Positions 25,368 through 34,242 of a stretch of DNA of 64,000 nt are shown here, in pieces. A program made the translations under genes and the position numbers. A model generated the notes under the pieces. The model made no database searches, was not told the origin of the DNA, and saw only the letters and a program-made list of their open reading frames with translations. The stretch covers positions 62,001-126,000 of the forward strand of contig NZ_SIXI01000007.1 in assembly GCF_004310865.1 (NCBI RefSeq), written 5' to 3'. Numbering within the stretch: position 1 is the stretch's first letter; every line of letters starts with the position of its first letter. The DNA comes from Aquabacterium lacunae. Its GTDB lineage: Bacteria > Pseudomonadota > Gammaproteobacteria > Burkholderiales > Burkholderiaceae_C.

Positions 25368-25932
25368 CGGCTTCGACCTGGATGACCAGCTTGATGTTGT
25401 CCGGGATGAAGGGCACGCCGTAGGTCATGCCGAAGGCGCTGCGCTGGATGGTGGTCTCGAAGTCGCCGCCACACACTTCGCGCTTGAGGCGGGGGTGGTC
25501 GAAACAGCCAAAGCTGCTGGACTTGAGGGTGACCGGCAGGGTCTTGCCCAGCAGGGTCAGGTTGCCTGCCACTTCGGTGACCTTGTCACCGTCGAACTTG
25601 AAGGCCTCGCCGACGAACTTGGCTTCGGGGAAGGCTTCGCTGTTGAAGAAATCTTTGCTCTTGAGGTGGCCGTCGAAGGCCTGGGTGCCGGTGTTGATGG
25701 CGCCCGTGGGGATGGTGATCTCGGCCTTGCCCGACTTGGCTTCCTTGTCGAAGGCGATGGAGCCGCTGATCTTGTCGAAGCGACCGCGGTTGGTGGACGT
25801 GCCGAAGTGCTTGGCTTCGAAGGTCACGAAGGTGTGGGTGGGATCGATGCTGTAGGTGGCAGGAGCAGCGTGGGCCAGGCCAGCGCTCAGCACGGCAGCG
25901 GCGGCAACAGCGGTCAGGGCAATCAGTTTCAT
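25357..25932 (-). CDS. YceI family periplasmic protein (first copy)
   Basis: 191 residues from the ATG at 25932, with AAGGAG 9 bases upstream. A Sec signal peptide ends at LAHA (about 22). The mature protein begins TYSIDPTHTFVTFEAKH, the typical YceI start, and forms a lipocalin-like beta-barrel that binds isoprenoid-type lipids in characterised relatives. It is the third gene of a cytochrome b561-YceI-YceI operon. It is slightly longer than the second copy and has two Cys residues (FGCFDHPRLKREVCGG) absent there. Confidence 0.9.
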   Translation of the reverse strand: MKLIALTAVAAAAVLSAGLAHAAPATYSIDPTHTFVTFEAKHFGTSTNRGRFDKISGSIAFDKEAKSGKAEITIPTGAINTGTQAFDGHLKSKDFFNSEAFPEAKFVGEAFKFDGDKVTEVAGNLTLLGKTLPVTLKSSSFGCFDHPRLKREVCGGDFETTIQRSAFGMTYGVPFIPDNIKLVIQVEAVKQ

Positions 25933-25982
25933 GGAACAGGTTCTCCTTGAGATGCGGCGAGCCGCGGGTGAAAAGTAACCGC

Positions 25983-26528
25983 TCACTTCAGCGGCTGGTC
26001 TTTCAGGTTGAGCTTGAATTTCACTTGGACGTCGTTGGCCACCACCGAGGTGTCGGCCCAGTCCCCCTCGCCCACCTTGAAGGCCAGGCGTTGCAAGGTG
26101 AAGCCCCCGGTGGCGATGGTGTTGGCACCCGCAGCCGCCAGTTGCACGGGCACCGTGAGGTCACGGCTGATGCCCTTGATGGTGAGCTTGCCAGTGACCT
26201 CGTACCGGTCGGCCCCGATGGGCTTGATGGCACTGGACACGAAGGTGGCGCGTGGGAACTTGGCGGTGCCGAACCACTCGGGCTTGAGCAGCTCGGCGTC
26301 GGTCTCGGGGCCCATGGACACGCTGGCCAGATCGATGCCGAAGCTGACCTTGCCCGCCTGCGGTTGCTTGGGGTCGAGCGCGATCTGGGCGTCGAACTTG
26401 CGGAAGCGGCCGTCGAGCGGCACGCCGATCTGTTTGGCCACGAAGGTGACTTCGCTGCCGGCCGGCACCAGGGTGGCGGCATGGCCCACCAAGGGCAGGG
26501 CTGCGGCCAGCAGGGCAATGATTCGCAT
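25983..26528 (-). CDS. YceI family periplasmic protein (second copy)
   Basis: 181 residues with a short signal peptide ending at GHAA (about 17). Conserved YceI features are FVAKQIGVPLDGRFRKFDAQI (about 29-48) and the GKLTIKGISRDL strand. The family is periplasmic and is often encoded with cytochrome b561, as here, suggesting a quinone- or isoprenoid-related role. It follows the cytochrome gene by 32 bases. The two YceI copies differ throughout, so the duplication is old. Confidence 0.9.
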   Translation of the reverse strand: MRIIALLAAALPLVGHAATLVPAGSEVTFVAKQIGVPLDGRFRKFDAQIALDPKQPQAGKVSFGIDLASVSMGPETDAELLKPEWFGTAKFPRATFVSSAIKPIGADRYEVTGKLTIKGISRDLTVPVQLAAAGANTIATGGFTLQRLAFKVGEGDWADTSVVANDVQVKFKLNLKDQPLK

Positions 26529-26560
26529 GTGAAGGGGCTCCGGGAATTGAACGGAAAGAC

Positions 26561-27136
26561 TCAGCCGCGACCGGGGCGCATGCGCGCCAGGAGGCTGTCA
26601 CGGTCAATGAACTGGTGCTTCAGTGCGGCGGCGATGTGCAGCAGGGCCAGCCCCACCAGGGCGAAAGCCGACAACTCGTGAACTTCGCGCAGCACCTGGG
26701 CCAGCTCTTCATTCTTGGCGACCAGATCGGGCAGCGGCAGCACGCCGAACCACACGATGGGGAAGCCTTTGGCCGAGCTGTAGGCCCAACCGGCCAGCGG
26801 CACGATGAAGAACAGCAGGTACATCAGGTGGTGGGTGCCGTGGAAGGCGGCCATTTGCCAGCCCGGCATGTGGCGTTGCACCTCGGTCGGCAGGGCGGGC
26901 GGGCGGTGGGTGACGCGCCACAGCAGGCGCAACACCGACAGGAACAAGATGGTGATGCCCGCCCACTTGTGCAGGTTGATCAGCTTGAGCTTGGTGGGCG
27001 AAAACGGCAGTTCATGCACGTAAAGCCCCATGCCGAAGGCACCCAGGATGGACAGGCCCAGCACCCAGTGCAGCACGATGGCTGGCAGGGTGTAGCGTTG
27101 TGCCTCGCGGTTGGCGACGGGGTTGGCAGCGTTCAT
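26561..27136 (-). CDS. Cytochrome b561 family protein
   Basis: 191 residues with four membrane helices. Histidines suited to heme binding occur at LHWVLG (about 23), LHKWAG (about 55), HHLMYL (about 104) and LLHIAA (about 167), the usual four-helix pattern of the prokaryotic di-heme b561 (CybB type). Such proteins pass electrons from quinol across the inner membrane. It is the first gene of an operon with two YceI genes. It diverges from the diguanylate cyclase gene across 234 bases. Confidence 0.88.
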   Translation of the reverse strand: MNAANPVANREAQRYTLPAIVLHWVLGLSILGAFGMGLYVHELPFSPTKLKLINLHKWAGITILFLSVLRLLWRVTHRPPALPTEVQRHMPGWQMAAFHGTHHLMYLLFFIVPLAGWAYSSAKGFPIVWFGVLPLPDLVAKNEELAQVLREVHELSAFALVGLALLHIAAALKHQFIDRDSLLARMRPGRG

Positions 27137-27370
27137 GGGGCTCGGCTCGTGTTTTTTGTGATGTGGATCATCCTGCCAGAAAGGTTAGGCCCGGTGACAC
27201 CCGTGCAGGTTGCAGGGGCTTGTGCGCACAGTTCAATCGATTTGAATGGTGAGAGGGCCCCTGGCGCGGGTGTGAAGCCTTGCAACAGGCCTCAACCCGC
27301 GGTGCAGAATGCCGAAAACCTGAGCACCGGCGTCTGGTGGACCCACCCTCCCCGCCTTGCGTCGCTCGCC

Positions 27371-28522
27371 ATGACATCTTTCACCCGACGGTTCGGGGAC
27401 GTGCTGCTCGGCACCGATCCCAAACAGCGATTGCGGATCAGCCGCTCGCTGACGGCCGCCAGCGTGTACCTGATCTGCGTGGCGCTCATGGGATACGCGT
27501 GCCTGACAGGCTTCATGGCCTGGCGCGAGGCGGCCGAACTTTCGGCGGCGATCCTGCTGAACGTGATGATCTGGTACGCCATCCTGCGCTCTGGCTTGAA
27601 CAAACGCTTTGCCGACCCGGCCCTGACGCTGCCGCAGATCATGGCCGCGCTCACGGTGATCTCTGGGGCCTACGCGATCACGGGGCCAGTGCATGGTTCG
27701 ACCATGATGCTGCTGGCGCTGGTGCTGGTGTTCGGCATTTTCAACATGCGTGCCCGTGACGCACGGCTGGCCGGTGGCTACACCGTGTTGATCATGGGCG
27801 GCGTGATCGCCTGGAAGGTTCGCTCAGAGCCCGAGTACTACCCGCTGCGACTGGAAGTGGCGCACTTCGTGCTGGTGGCAGCCATCGTGCCCACCATCTC
27901 GTCGCTGGCGGCCCAGTTGTCGTCGCTGCGCGCCAAGCTCCAGGCACAGAAGGAAGAGCTGAGTGTGGCGCTGCAGCGCATCCAGATACTGGCCACCCGC
28001 GACGAGTTGACCGGCCTGTACAACCGCCGCCACATGCTGGAGGTGCTGACCCAGCACCAGAAACGGCTGGAACGCACCGGGCACCACCGCTTTTGCCTGG
28101 CGCTGCTGGACATTGACCACTTCAAGCGCATCAATGACACGCACGGCCATGGCGTGGGTGACGAGGTGCTGCGCGGCTTTGCCCAGGTGGCCGAGTCGGT
28201 GCTGCGCGAGACCGATGTGCTGGCGCGCTGGGGCGGTGAAGAGTTCCTGGTGCTGCTGAACGACACGCAGACCAACCAGGCCAACATCGGCCTGGAACGG
28301 CTGCGTGACCTGCTGGCCCGCACGGCCCTGGTGCCCAACATGCCCGAGCTCAAGCCCACGTTTTCAGCCGGGTTGACGGCTTACGACACCTCGGAGCCCC
28401 TGCACGTGTGCATCGAACGGGCCGACCAGGCGCTGTACCGGGCCAAAGCGGCGGGGCGCAACCGGACCGAAGTGACCCAGCCCCCGGAAACCAGCCCCCA
28501 ACCCCGCAAAGTGATGGGTTGA
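27371..28522 (+). CDS. Membrane-bound diguanylate cyclase
   Basis: 383 residues from the ATG at 27371; the longer upstream frame runs antisense to the cytochrome gene and is rejected. Six membrane helices span about 28-180, then a short coiled coil (182-205). The GGDEF domain begins at ATRDELTGLYNRR and contains an intact active site GGEEF (288-292). The inhibitory product-binding site RETD (279-282) lies exactly five residues upstream. It should therefore make c-di-GMP with feedback inhibition. c-di-GMP commonly controls exopolysaccharide and biofilm genes, which fits the loci in this window. Confidence 0.92.
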   Translation: MTSFTRRFGDVLLGTDPKQRLRISRSLTAASVYLICVALMGYACLTGFMAWREAAELSAAILLNVMIWYAILRSGLNKRFADPALTLPQIMAALTVISGAYAITGPVHGSTMMLLALVLVFGIFNMRARDARLAGGYTVLIMGGVIAWKVRSEPEYYPLRLEVAHFVLVAAIVPTISSLAAQLSSLRAKLQAQKEELSVALQRIQILATRDELTGLYNRRHMLEVLTQHQKRLERTGHHRFCLALLDIDHFKRINDTHGHGVGDEVLRGFAQVAESVLRETDVLARWGGEEFLVLLNDTQTNQANIGLERLRDLLARTALVPNMPELKPTFSAGLTAYDTSEPLHVCIERADQALYRAKAAGRNRTEVTQPPETSPQPRKVMG

Positions 28523-28659
28523 AGCCACTGCAGCCCCCCTTGAAACCCCCTTTTGTTGCCTCGTGCTTTGTGCGACATTGGCAGGCACTGACGGTCCACC
28601 CCGTCAGCATCAGCAGGACGGGCTTCGCCGGGCGAAGTGAGGGTGGATTGCAGTGAAAC

Positions 28660-30792
28660 ATGACGAGTGCATCGTCTGACCGGGTCCCGGCCGAATTCCA
28701 GAATCTGTTGCTGAACCTCAGCGCACTCGACCTGACCGATGTGGGTCTGGGCGATGCATGCCGCACCTCGGCGCTGACGGCCTTGCGCGACACCACACGC
28801 AGCACCCAGCTGGCGCTGCTGCACCTGCTCGCACCCGAAGAGCACGCCTTGTCGCCGGTGGCATTGTGGTGCTGCGCAAGTGGCGGCGGTATCACCCTGC
28901 CCCGCTGCCCCCAACCCTTGCTGCCCTTGCTGTGGCCCGATCAAGGCCACCTGTTGCTCGACCGCCTGAGCGCAGAAGGCTTTGACCACCCGGCGCTGCG
29001 CGAGCTGCTGGACGGCCCCCGCCCCACCCTGTGGCTGCCTGTGGCCCAGGGCAAACGGGTGGTGGCCTTGCTGGGCCTGGCGCAGCCCGCCGTTGAACTG
29101 GCCCCCGAGGCCCTGCACCAGGCTTTGCGCCCGGCTCTGGCGTGGCTGGGGGTGGCCCTGCATGCCTGGAGCCGCACGCCGCACCGCACCCATGACGCGC
29201 TGGCCCGCAGCCACGCCGATTACCAGCAGCTGTTCGAGGTGGCCGGCGTGGGCATTGGCCGCGTGGCCATCGACGGCACGCTGCTGGACGTGAACCAGCG
29301 TTTTGCCGACATCTGCCGACGCAGCCGCGACAGCATGGTCGGCCTGAACGTGCACGAGCTGACCCACCCCGACGAACAAGCCGTGAGCCAGGCCATGAGC
29401 CAGGCCATGCTGCAGGGCCAGCACGACCGCTACACCCTGGAAAAGCGCTACCTGGCGCCAGGCGGAGACTTCGTGTGGGTGCAGCTGACCGTGGCCCTGG
29501 TGCGCGACGACCAGGGCCGAGCCAAGCACTTCGTCACGGTCATTGAAGACATCAGCCAGCGGCGCCAGTACCAGGAAGCCATCCTGAGTGCGCAGGCTGC
29601 GGAGCGGGCCAGCAAGGCCAAGACCGAGTTCCTTTCGCGCATGAGCCACGAGCTGCGCACGCCGCTGAACGCCATGCTGGGCTTTGCGCAGCTGCTGCGG
29701 GTCGACCCCCGCCACACCCTGAACGAGCCGCAGCGCCAGAAGGTGCAGTACATCGAACAGGCTGGTGCCCACCTGCTGGCCATGCTGACCGATGTGCTCG
29801 ACCTGTCACGCATCGAGGCCGGCAGCCTGCCACTGTCGCTGGAGCCACTGCGCGTGCGCAGTGCCGTGCAGGAGGCCCTGGCCCTGGTACAGCACCAGGC
29901 CCAGGCGCGCAACCTGCTGCTGCATGCCCAGGACATCGACGACAAGGTGCATGTGCGCGCCGACCATGTGCGCCTGCGCCAGGTGCTGGTGAACCTGCTG
30001 AGCAACGCCATCAAGTACAACCGGCCCAACGGGCGGGTGCACATCGAGGTGCAGGTGCTCAAGCCACAGGTGGTCTTTTCCGTCCATGACACGGGAGCAG
30101 GCCTGAGCCCCGAGCAGCAGGCCCACCTGTTCGAGCCTTTCAACCGCCTGGGCGCCGAGCGCAGCGGGGTGGAGGGCACAGGCATTGGCCTGGTCATCGT
30201 CAAGCGCTTGCTGGGCCTGATGAACGGCCGCATCGAGGTCAGCAGTGTGCAAGGGCAGGGGTCGGTGTTCCGCGTGGTCCTGCCCTGGGCGGCGGCCAGC
30301 ACACTGTCGACGGCGGCTGACGGCGCCACCAGCACCCCTGGCACTGCCCGTGGGGCCTTGCTGCCCGGTGTGCCCGCCACGAACGCGGGTGAAACCAACC
30401 GGCCCTGGCGTCTGCTCTACGCCGAAGACAACCCGGTGAATGTGGAGCTGGTGCGGCAGGTGCTGCGCATGCGGCCGCAATGGCGGCTGGAGGTGGCGCT
30501 CAATGGCGCCGAGGCGATCACCATGGCCCTGACTCAGCCGCCCGACCTGCTGCTGCTGGACATGCACCTGGGCGACATGAACGGGCTGGATGTGGCCGAC
30601 CGCCTGGCGCAACACGCGCACACCGCGGGCATCCCGAAGGCAGGGTTGTCGGCCGATGCCATGCCCGACCAGCTCAGGGCTGCACGTGAGCGGGGCATCA
30701 CCACCTACCTGACCAAGCCCCTGGAAGTGGCCAAGCTGCTGCACCTGCTGGACAGCCACGTGGCCGCGCCGGTCACAACGACAGGTCGGTGA
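28660..30792 (+). CDS. PAS-containing hybrid histidine kinase, cytoplasmic
   Basis: 710 residues with no membrane segment or signal peptide. Residues 1-175 have a GAF-like look. A PAS domain with PAC motif follows (about 185-305, ending HFVTVIEDISQRRQ). Then come HisKA with His330 (RMSHELRTPLNA), an ATPase domain with N box LVNLLSNAIKYN and G2 GTGIGL, and a C-terminal receiver with acceptor Asp634 (LLLLDMHLGDMNG) and Lys in TYLTKPLE. The stimulus is unknown. The gene follows the cyclase by 137 bases and its end overlaps the convergent flavin reductase by 20 bases. Confidence 0.9.
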   Translation: MTSASSDRVPAEFQNLLLNLSALDLTDVGLGDACRTSALTALRDTTRSTQLALLHLLAPEEHALSPVALWCCASGGGITLPRCPQPLLPLLWPDQGHLLLDRLSAEGFDHPALRELLDGPRPTLWLPVAQGKRVVALLGLAQPAVELAPEALHQALRPALAWLGVALHAWSRTPHRTHDALARSHADYQQLFEVAGVGIGRVAIDGTLLDVNQRFADICRRSRDSMVGLNVHELTHPDEQAVSQAMSQAMLQGQHDRYTLEKRYLAPGGDFVWVQLTVALVRDDQGRAKHFVTVIEDISQRRQYQEAILSAQAAERASKAKTEFLSRMSHELRTPLNAMLGFAQLLRVDPRHTLNEPQRQKVQYIEQAGAHLLAMLTDVLDLSRIEAGSLPLSLEPLRVRSAVQEALALVQHQAQARNLLLHAQDIDDKVHVRADHVRLRQVLVNLLSNAIKYNRPNGRVHIEVQVLKPQVVFSVHDTGAGLSPEQQAHLFEPFNRLGAERSGVEGTGIGLVIVKRLLGLMNGRIEVSSVQGQGSVFRVVLPWAAASTLSTAADGATSTPGTARGALLPGVPATNAGETNRPWRLLYAEDNPVNVELVRQVLRMRPQWRLEVALNGAEAITMALTQPPDLLLLDMHLGDMNGLDVADRLAQHAHTAGIPKAGLSADAMPDQLRAARERGITTYLTKPLEVAKLLHLLDSHVAAPVTTTGR

Positions 30793-31264
30793 AGAAGCGG
30801 CCGCCGTGGTAGACCAGGGGCAAGGCCCCCAGGCGACGGCTGCAATGCAGCACCTTGCCCACGAAGATGATGTGATCGCCTTCGTCGTGGTGGCTGCGGG
30901 GTTCGCACTCGAAGGTGGCCACGGCGCCCTGGATGATGGGCGCGCCACTGAGGCCGGCCTTCCAGTTCACGCCCTCGAAGCGGTCCACCCCCTTGCGGGC
31001 AAAGCGCTCGGCCAGCAGGCGCTGGTCAGCGGCCAGCACGTTGACGGCCCAGGCTTTGGCGCCGCGCAGCGCAGGCATGGAGGACGACTGCTTGGACAGG
31101 CTCCAGAGCACCAGCGGCGGGTCGAGGGACACCGAGTTGAAAGAGTTGGCGGTCAGGCCCACCTTGTGGCCGTCGGCATCCATGGCCGTGACGATGGTGA
31201 CGCCCGTGGCAAATTGCCCCATGGCAGCCCGGAACTCGTCGGGCGTGAAAGCGGTGGTGGACAT
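30773..31264 (-). CDS. Flavin reductase family protein (FMN-binding split barrel)
   Basis: 163 residues from the ATG at 31264. The start FRAAMGQFATGVTIVTA, then GLTANSFNSVSLDPPLVL, is the signature of the flavin reductase-like (HpaC/RutF-type) split barrel. These enzymes reduce FMN or FAD with NAD(P)H and often serve a monooxygenase partner, none of which is visible here. An alternative GTG start at 31303 overlaps the stop of the upstream methyltransferase gene (GTGA), which suggests coupling and would add 13 residues; I cannot decide between them. The 3' end overlaps the convergent kinase gene. Confidence 0.85.
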   Translation of the reverse strand: MSTTAFTPDEFRAAMGQFATGVTIVTAMDADGHKVGLTANSFNSVSLDPPLVLWSLSKQSSSMPALRGAKAWAVNVLAADQRLLAERFARKGVDRFEGVNWKAGLSGAPIIQGAVATFECEPRSHHDEGDHIIFVGKVLHCSRRLGALPLVYHGGRFFTDLSL

Positions 31265-31299
31265 GTGGTGTTTTTCGGGTAAGCCCTGAGTGTAGGGCT

Positions 31300-32049
31300 T
31301 CACCAGCGATACAGCCAGACCGGACGCCCCCCGGGCAAGGTGATGCGGGCCGTGGGCGGCAGGGCGCTGCCATCAGGCTGCCGGGCCTCGAATTCGAGGC
31401 TGACCAGCCAGGTGCCGGGGCGCATCTCGGCGCGGGCCTTGGCCACGGCCCCGGGCATGGTTTCAGGGCGCTGGAACAGGTACACCATGTCGAAGCTTTG
31501 CCAGCCCTGGGCCCACATGTCGCCGCGCTGCACGGTGGCCCAGGGGCAGCGCAGCTTGCAGGCCAGGGCCAGGGGCCAGCTCCATTCGGTGCCGTGCAGG
31601 CGGGTGTCGGGGTAGGCGCGGCGCAGCGCGATCAGGCCATCGCCCAGGCCACAGCCGGCATCGAGCACGGCAGCGCCGAAATGCAGTGGTGCATGGGCGG
31701 GCAGGCCTTGCAGCGCGTCGGGCGGGGTGGGGAACAGCGGCGCATCGCGCCAGGCGCGCACAGGGTAGGCCAGCAGCAGCAGGCCCAAGGGCACCAGCCA
31801 GCCCCAGGCGGGCATGCCCTGGGCCAGGTGCCCGCCCACCAGCAGCGCCGACACCGGAAAGCCCGCGGCCACGAACACCGCGCGCCAGCGGGTGCCGGCC
31901 ACCTGCGGCCACTGGGCCAGCACCAGGCCCAGCGAGGCGGGCAGGCCCAGCACGGCCCACCAGGGCGCTGCGCTGTCGTGCAGGGTGCGGCTGAGCACCC
32001 AGGCCAGCAACCAGACACCCAGGGCGGGGGCGGGCCAGAAGCGCTGCAT
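31300..32049 (-). CDS. Membrane-anchored class I methyltransferase
   Basis: 249 residues from the ATG at 32049 (MQRFWPAPALG). The N-terminal third has three or four hydrophobic segments (about 8-100). The C-terminal part carries an S-adenosylmethionine-binding motif I, VLDAGCGLGDGLIAL, near residue 130, with an acidic residue after the next strand (LHGTEWSW). The product modified is unknown. It lies between parB and the flavin reductase on the same strand and could be cotranscribed with parB (41-base gap). Confidence 0.75.
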   Translation of the reverse strand: MQRFWPAPALGVWLLAWVLSRTLHDSAAPWWAVLGLPASLGLVLAQWPQVAGTRWRAVFVAAGFPVSALLVGGHLAQGMPAWGWLVPLGLLLLAYPVRAWRDAPLFPTPPDALQGLPAHAPLHFGAAVLDAGCGLGDGLIALRRAYPDTRLHGTEWSWPLALACKLRCPWATVQRGDMWAQGWQSFDMVYLFQRPETMPGAVAKARAEMRPGTWLVSLEFEARQPDGSALPPTARITLPGGRPVWLYRW

Positions 32050-32090
32050 GGGCGGCTTGCGGGTGTGCAACCGTTAAGGTTGGTGAGCGC

Positions 32091-32990
32091 TTACTGCGGC
32101 TTGGAGCCGCTGCGCAGCTTGTCGATGATGCCGTTGAGCTCGTCGAGGCTGCCGAACTGGATCAGCACCTCGCCCTGCTCGCCGCGCTTGGTGCGGCGCT
32201 TGACGTTGATCTCGACCTGGGCGGTCAGCAGGTCGGAGAGCTCTTCTTCCAGGCGCACCACGTCGCGTGATTTGTCGGCTTTGACGCGCAGCAGCGGGGC
32301 CTGACGGCCCTGCCCTTGCACCTTGGCCACCAGCTTTTCGGTTTCGCGCACGTTCAGCTTGCGGGCCACCACCTCGTGGGCGGTGGTGATCTGCACGGCC
32401 TTGTCCAGCGACAGCAGCGAGCGGGCATGGCCCATGTCGATGTCGCCCGCCATGAGCATGCCCTGCACGGGCTCGGCCAGGTTCAGCAGGCGCAGCAGGT
32501 TGCTGGCAGCGCTGCGCGAGCGGCCCACGCTTTGCGCGGCCTGTTCGTGCGTGAGGCCGAACTCCTGCGTGAGGCGCTGCAGGCCCTGGGCTTCTTCCAG
32601 CGGGTTGAGGTCTTCTCGCTGGATGTTTTCGATCAGGGCCATCACGGCGGCGGCCTCGTCGGGCACGGCCTTGACCAGCACCGGCACCTCGGTCAGCCCG
32701 GCGATGCGGGCCGCACGCGAGCGGCGCTCACCGGCGATGATCTCGTAGCGACCCTCGCCAATGGGGCGCACCAGGATGGGCTGCATGATGCCCTGGGACT
32801 TGATGCTCTCGGCCAGCTCGTACAGCGAGCCCTCGTCCATGCGCGTGCGCGGCTGGTACTTGCCGGCCTGCATGAGGTCAAGCCGCAAGGTGGTGGGCGT
32901 GCCATCGGCCGCCGCAGGAGCATCGCTGACTTTGGGGCCCAGCAGGGCCTCCAGGCCCATGCCCAGGCCTTTGGGTTTCTTGGTCGCCAT
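32091..32990 (-). CDS. parB: Chromosome partitioning protein ParB
   Basis: 299 residues. The start MATKKPKGLGMGLEALLG is typical of chromosomal ParB and would contact ParA. The CTPase/clamp domain has the GERRSRAA motif (about 90-97) and the ENIQREDLNPLEEA segment. The helix-turn-helix (LTHEQAAQSVGRSRSAASNLL) reads parS, and a C-terminal dimerisation domain follows. ParB loads at parS, spreads and is moved by ParA to segregate origins. Unusually, it is separated from parA by two plus-strand genes, although it keeps the same strand and order. Confidence 0.95.
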   Translation of the reverse strand: MATKKPKGLGMGLEALLGPKVSDAPAAADGTPTTLRLDLMQAGKYQPRTRMDEGSLYELAESIKSQGIMQPILVRPIGEGRYEIIAGERRSRAARIAGLTEVPVLVKAVPDEAAAVMALIENIQREDLNPLEEAQGLQRLTQEFGLTHEQAAQSVGRSRSAASNLLRLLNLAEPVQGMLMAGDIDMGHARSLLSLDKAVQITTAHEVVARKLNVRETEKLVAKVQGQGRQAPLLRVKADKSRDVVRLEEELSDLLTAQVEINVKRRTKRGEQGEVLIQFGSLDELNGIIDKLRSGSKPQ

Positions 32991-33123
32991 GGGGGGATTG
33001 TCGCTTGTTTAGGGGGTGTCCCTGCCAGCCATTCCACCCTTGCGGGGGAATCGAATGCCCAACGGACTGCATCACACTGCAGGCTCTTTTGTGAACCAAT
33101 GTATCTCGGAGACGATTGTGAGC

Positions 33124-33630
33124 ATGAATCAGCAGTTCAAGCGCGCCATGGGCGCCATGGGTTTGGCGGTGGCTGCGGCCTTGTCGGCTTGCGGTGGTGG
33201 TGGTGACAGCGCAGGCCAGGCATCGAATGGCACGGCTGACCCCTATGTGGGCACCTGGAAAAGCCGTCTTTGCTACACCGGACAAGGCGGCTTTTTCAAA
33301 GACAGCATCGTCATCACCAAGAAGGGCGACAAGGTCTACCAGGTTGACTTCCAGATCTATCAATACAGCACCAACACCTGCACCGGCACCGGCACCGCAG
33401 TCCAAGGCGATGCGTTTTCGTTCGTCAACACCATCGTGGGCACCAAGACGGTGGAGGGCGTGACAGCCGACAAGACCACGTACACCAACCTGAACGGCGC
33501 CACCGCGAAATCGGTGTCGTACACCGATGGCAAGGTCCTGCGTGTTGGCGACGAACGTGGGGCGACGGACACAGACGGCTTCCCCAACAATTTCGACACG
33601 TCGGACGACGAGATCTTCGACAAGCAGTGA
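33124..33630 (+). CDS. Hypothetical lipoprotein, paralogue of the next gene
   Basis: 168 residues from the ATG at 33124; a GTG at 33118 is better spaced from GGAG and would add two residues. The lipobox LSACGGGG gives Cys23. The mature part begins DPYVGTWKSRLCY and ends DTDGFPNNFDTSDDEIF. The next protein has the same frame of motifs (DVYLGTWVSKEC ... DAEGFPTRLDKAIY), so the two are paralogues, one lipidated and one probably soluble. The Gly-Thr-Trp start recalls small beta-barrel domains of the lipocalin-like type. Function unknown. The gene lies inside the parA-parB interval on the opposite strand. Confidence 0.75.
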   Translation: MNQQFKRAMGAMGLAVAAALSACGGGGDSAGQASNGTADPYVGTWKSRLCYTGQGGFFKDSIVITKKGDKVYQVDFQIYQYSTNTCTGTGTAVQGDAFSFVNTIVGTKTVEGVTADKTTYTNLNGATAKSVSYTDGKVLRVGDERGATDTDGFPNNFDTSDDEIFDKQ

Positions 33631-33744
33631 TCGCTTCGCCCCCCTGACCATGCGTCGCAGCAATGCTGCACCGCACCAGATCAGGGGGGTGCTGAAAGCG
33701 ACATTTGCCGCAACACTGGGCGCGCCTTGGTCCACACTTCCACC

Positions 33745-34230
33745 ATGCGAGTTTTTGCCCACACCGCCCGGTTGTCCCTGCTGTCTCTGATGGCTGTTTT
33801 GCCTGTTGCGCAGGCAGCCGACACCGTCACGGCCTCTGACGTGTACCTGGGCACCTGGGTGAGCAAGGAGTGCGTGCCGGCCAGTGGCAAGTTCTACCGC
33901 CACGTGATGGACATCTCCCGGGCCACCGGCGAAGACCACCTGCGCATCAGCACCGCGCTGCACGAGTACGCCGACCCCAAGTGCAAGGGCGCCAGCCAGC
34001 CCATGAACGACGAACCCGATGTGCGCGTGATGCGCATGAGCGGGCAGGTGCGCGTGGGCAACCGCCTGGCCGACCGGGCCACCTACACGGCCGACGGCAC
34101 CACCAACCTGCTGAAAACGCTGCTGGTGTCTGACGGCGACACCTTCCAGGAGGGCGATGACGACGGCCCGCTGGACGCCGAGGGCTTTCCCACGCGGCTG
34201 GACAAGGCCATCTACCTGCGCCGGCCTTGA
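33745..34230 (+). CDS. Hypothetical secreted protein, paralogue of the lipoprotein at 33124
   Basis: 161 residues from the ATG at 33745 (MRVFAHTARL). A signal peptide ends near AQAA (about 25), with no lipobox cysteine. The shared pattern with the upstream protein is given there; both carry two Cys in the N-terminal half that could form a disulfide. The gene follows its paralogue by 114 bases and ends 12 bases before the convergent parA stop. No known family is recognised with confidence. Confidence 0.75.
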   Translation: MRVFAHTARLSLLSLMAVLPVAQAADTVTASDVYLGTWVSKECVPASGKFYRHVMDISRATGEDHLRISTALHEYADPKCKGASQPMNDEPDVRVMRMSGQVRVGNRLADRATYTADGTTNLLKTLLVSDGDTFQEGDDDGPLDAEGFPTRLDKAIYLRRP

Positions 34231-34242
34231 TTCAGGCCGTGA

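Noticed and set aside
26615-27370. N-terminal extension of the diguanylate cyclase frame
   Set aside because: It lies antisense to the cytochrome b561 gene. The ATG at 27371 gives a protein that starts just before the first membrane helix.
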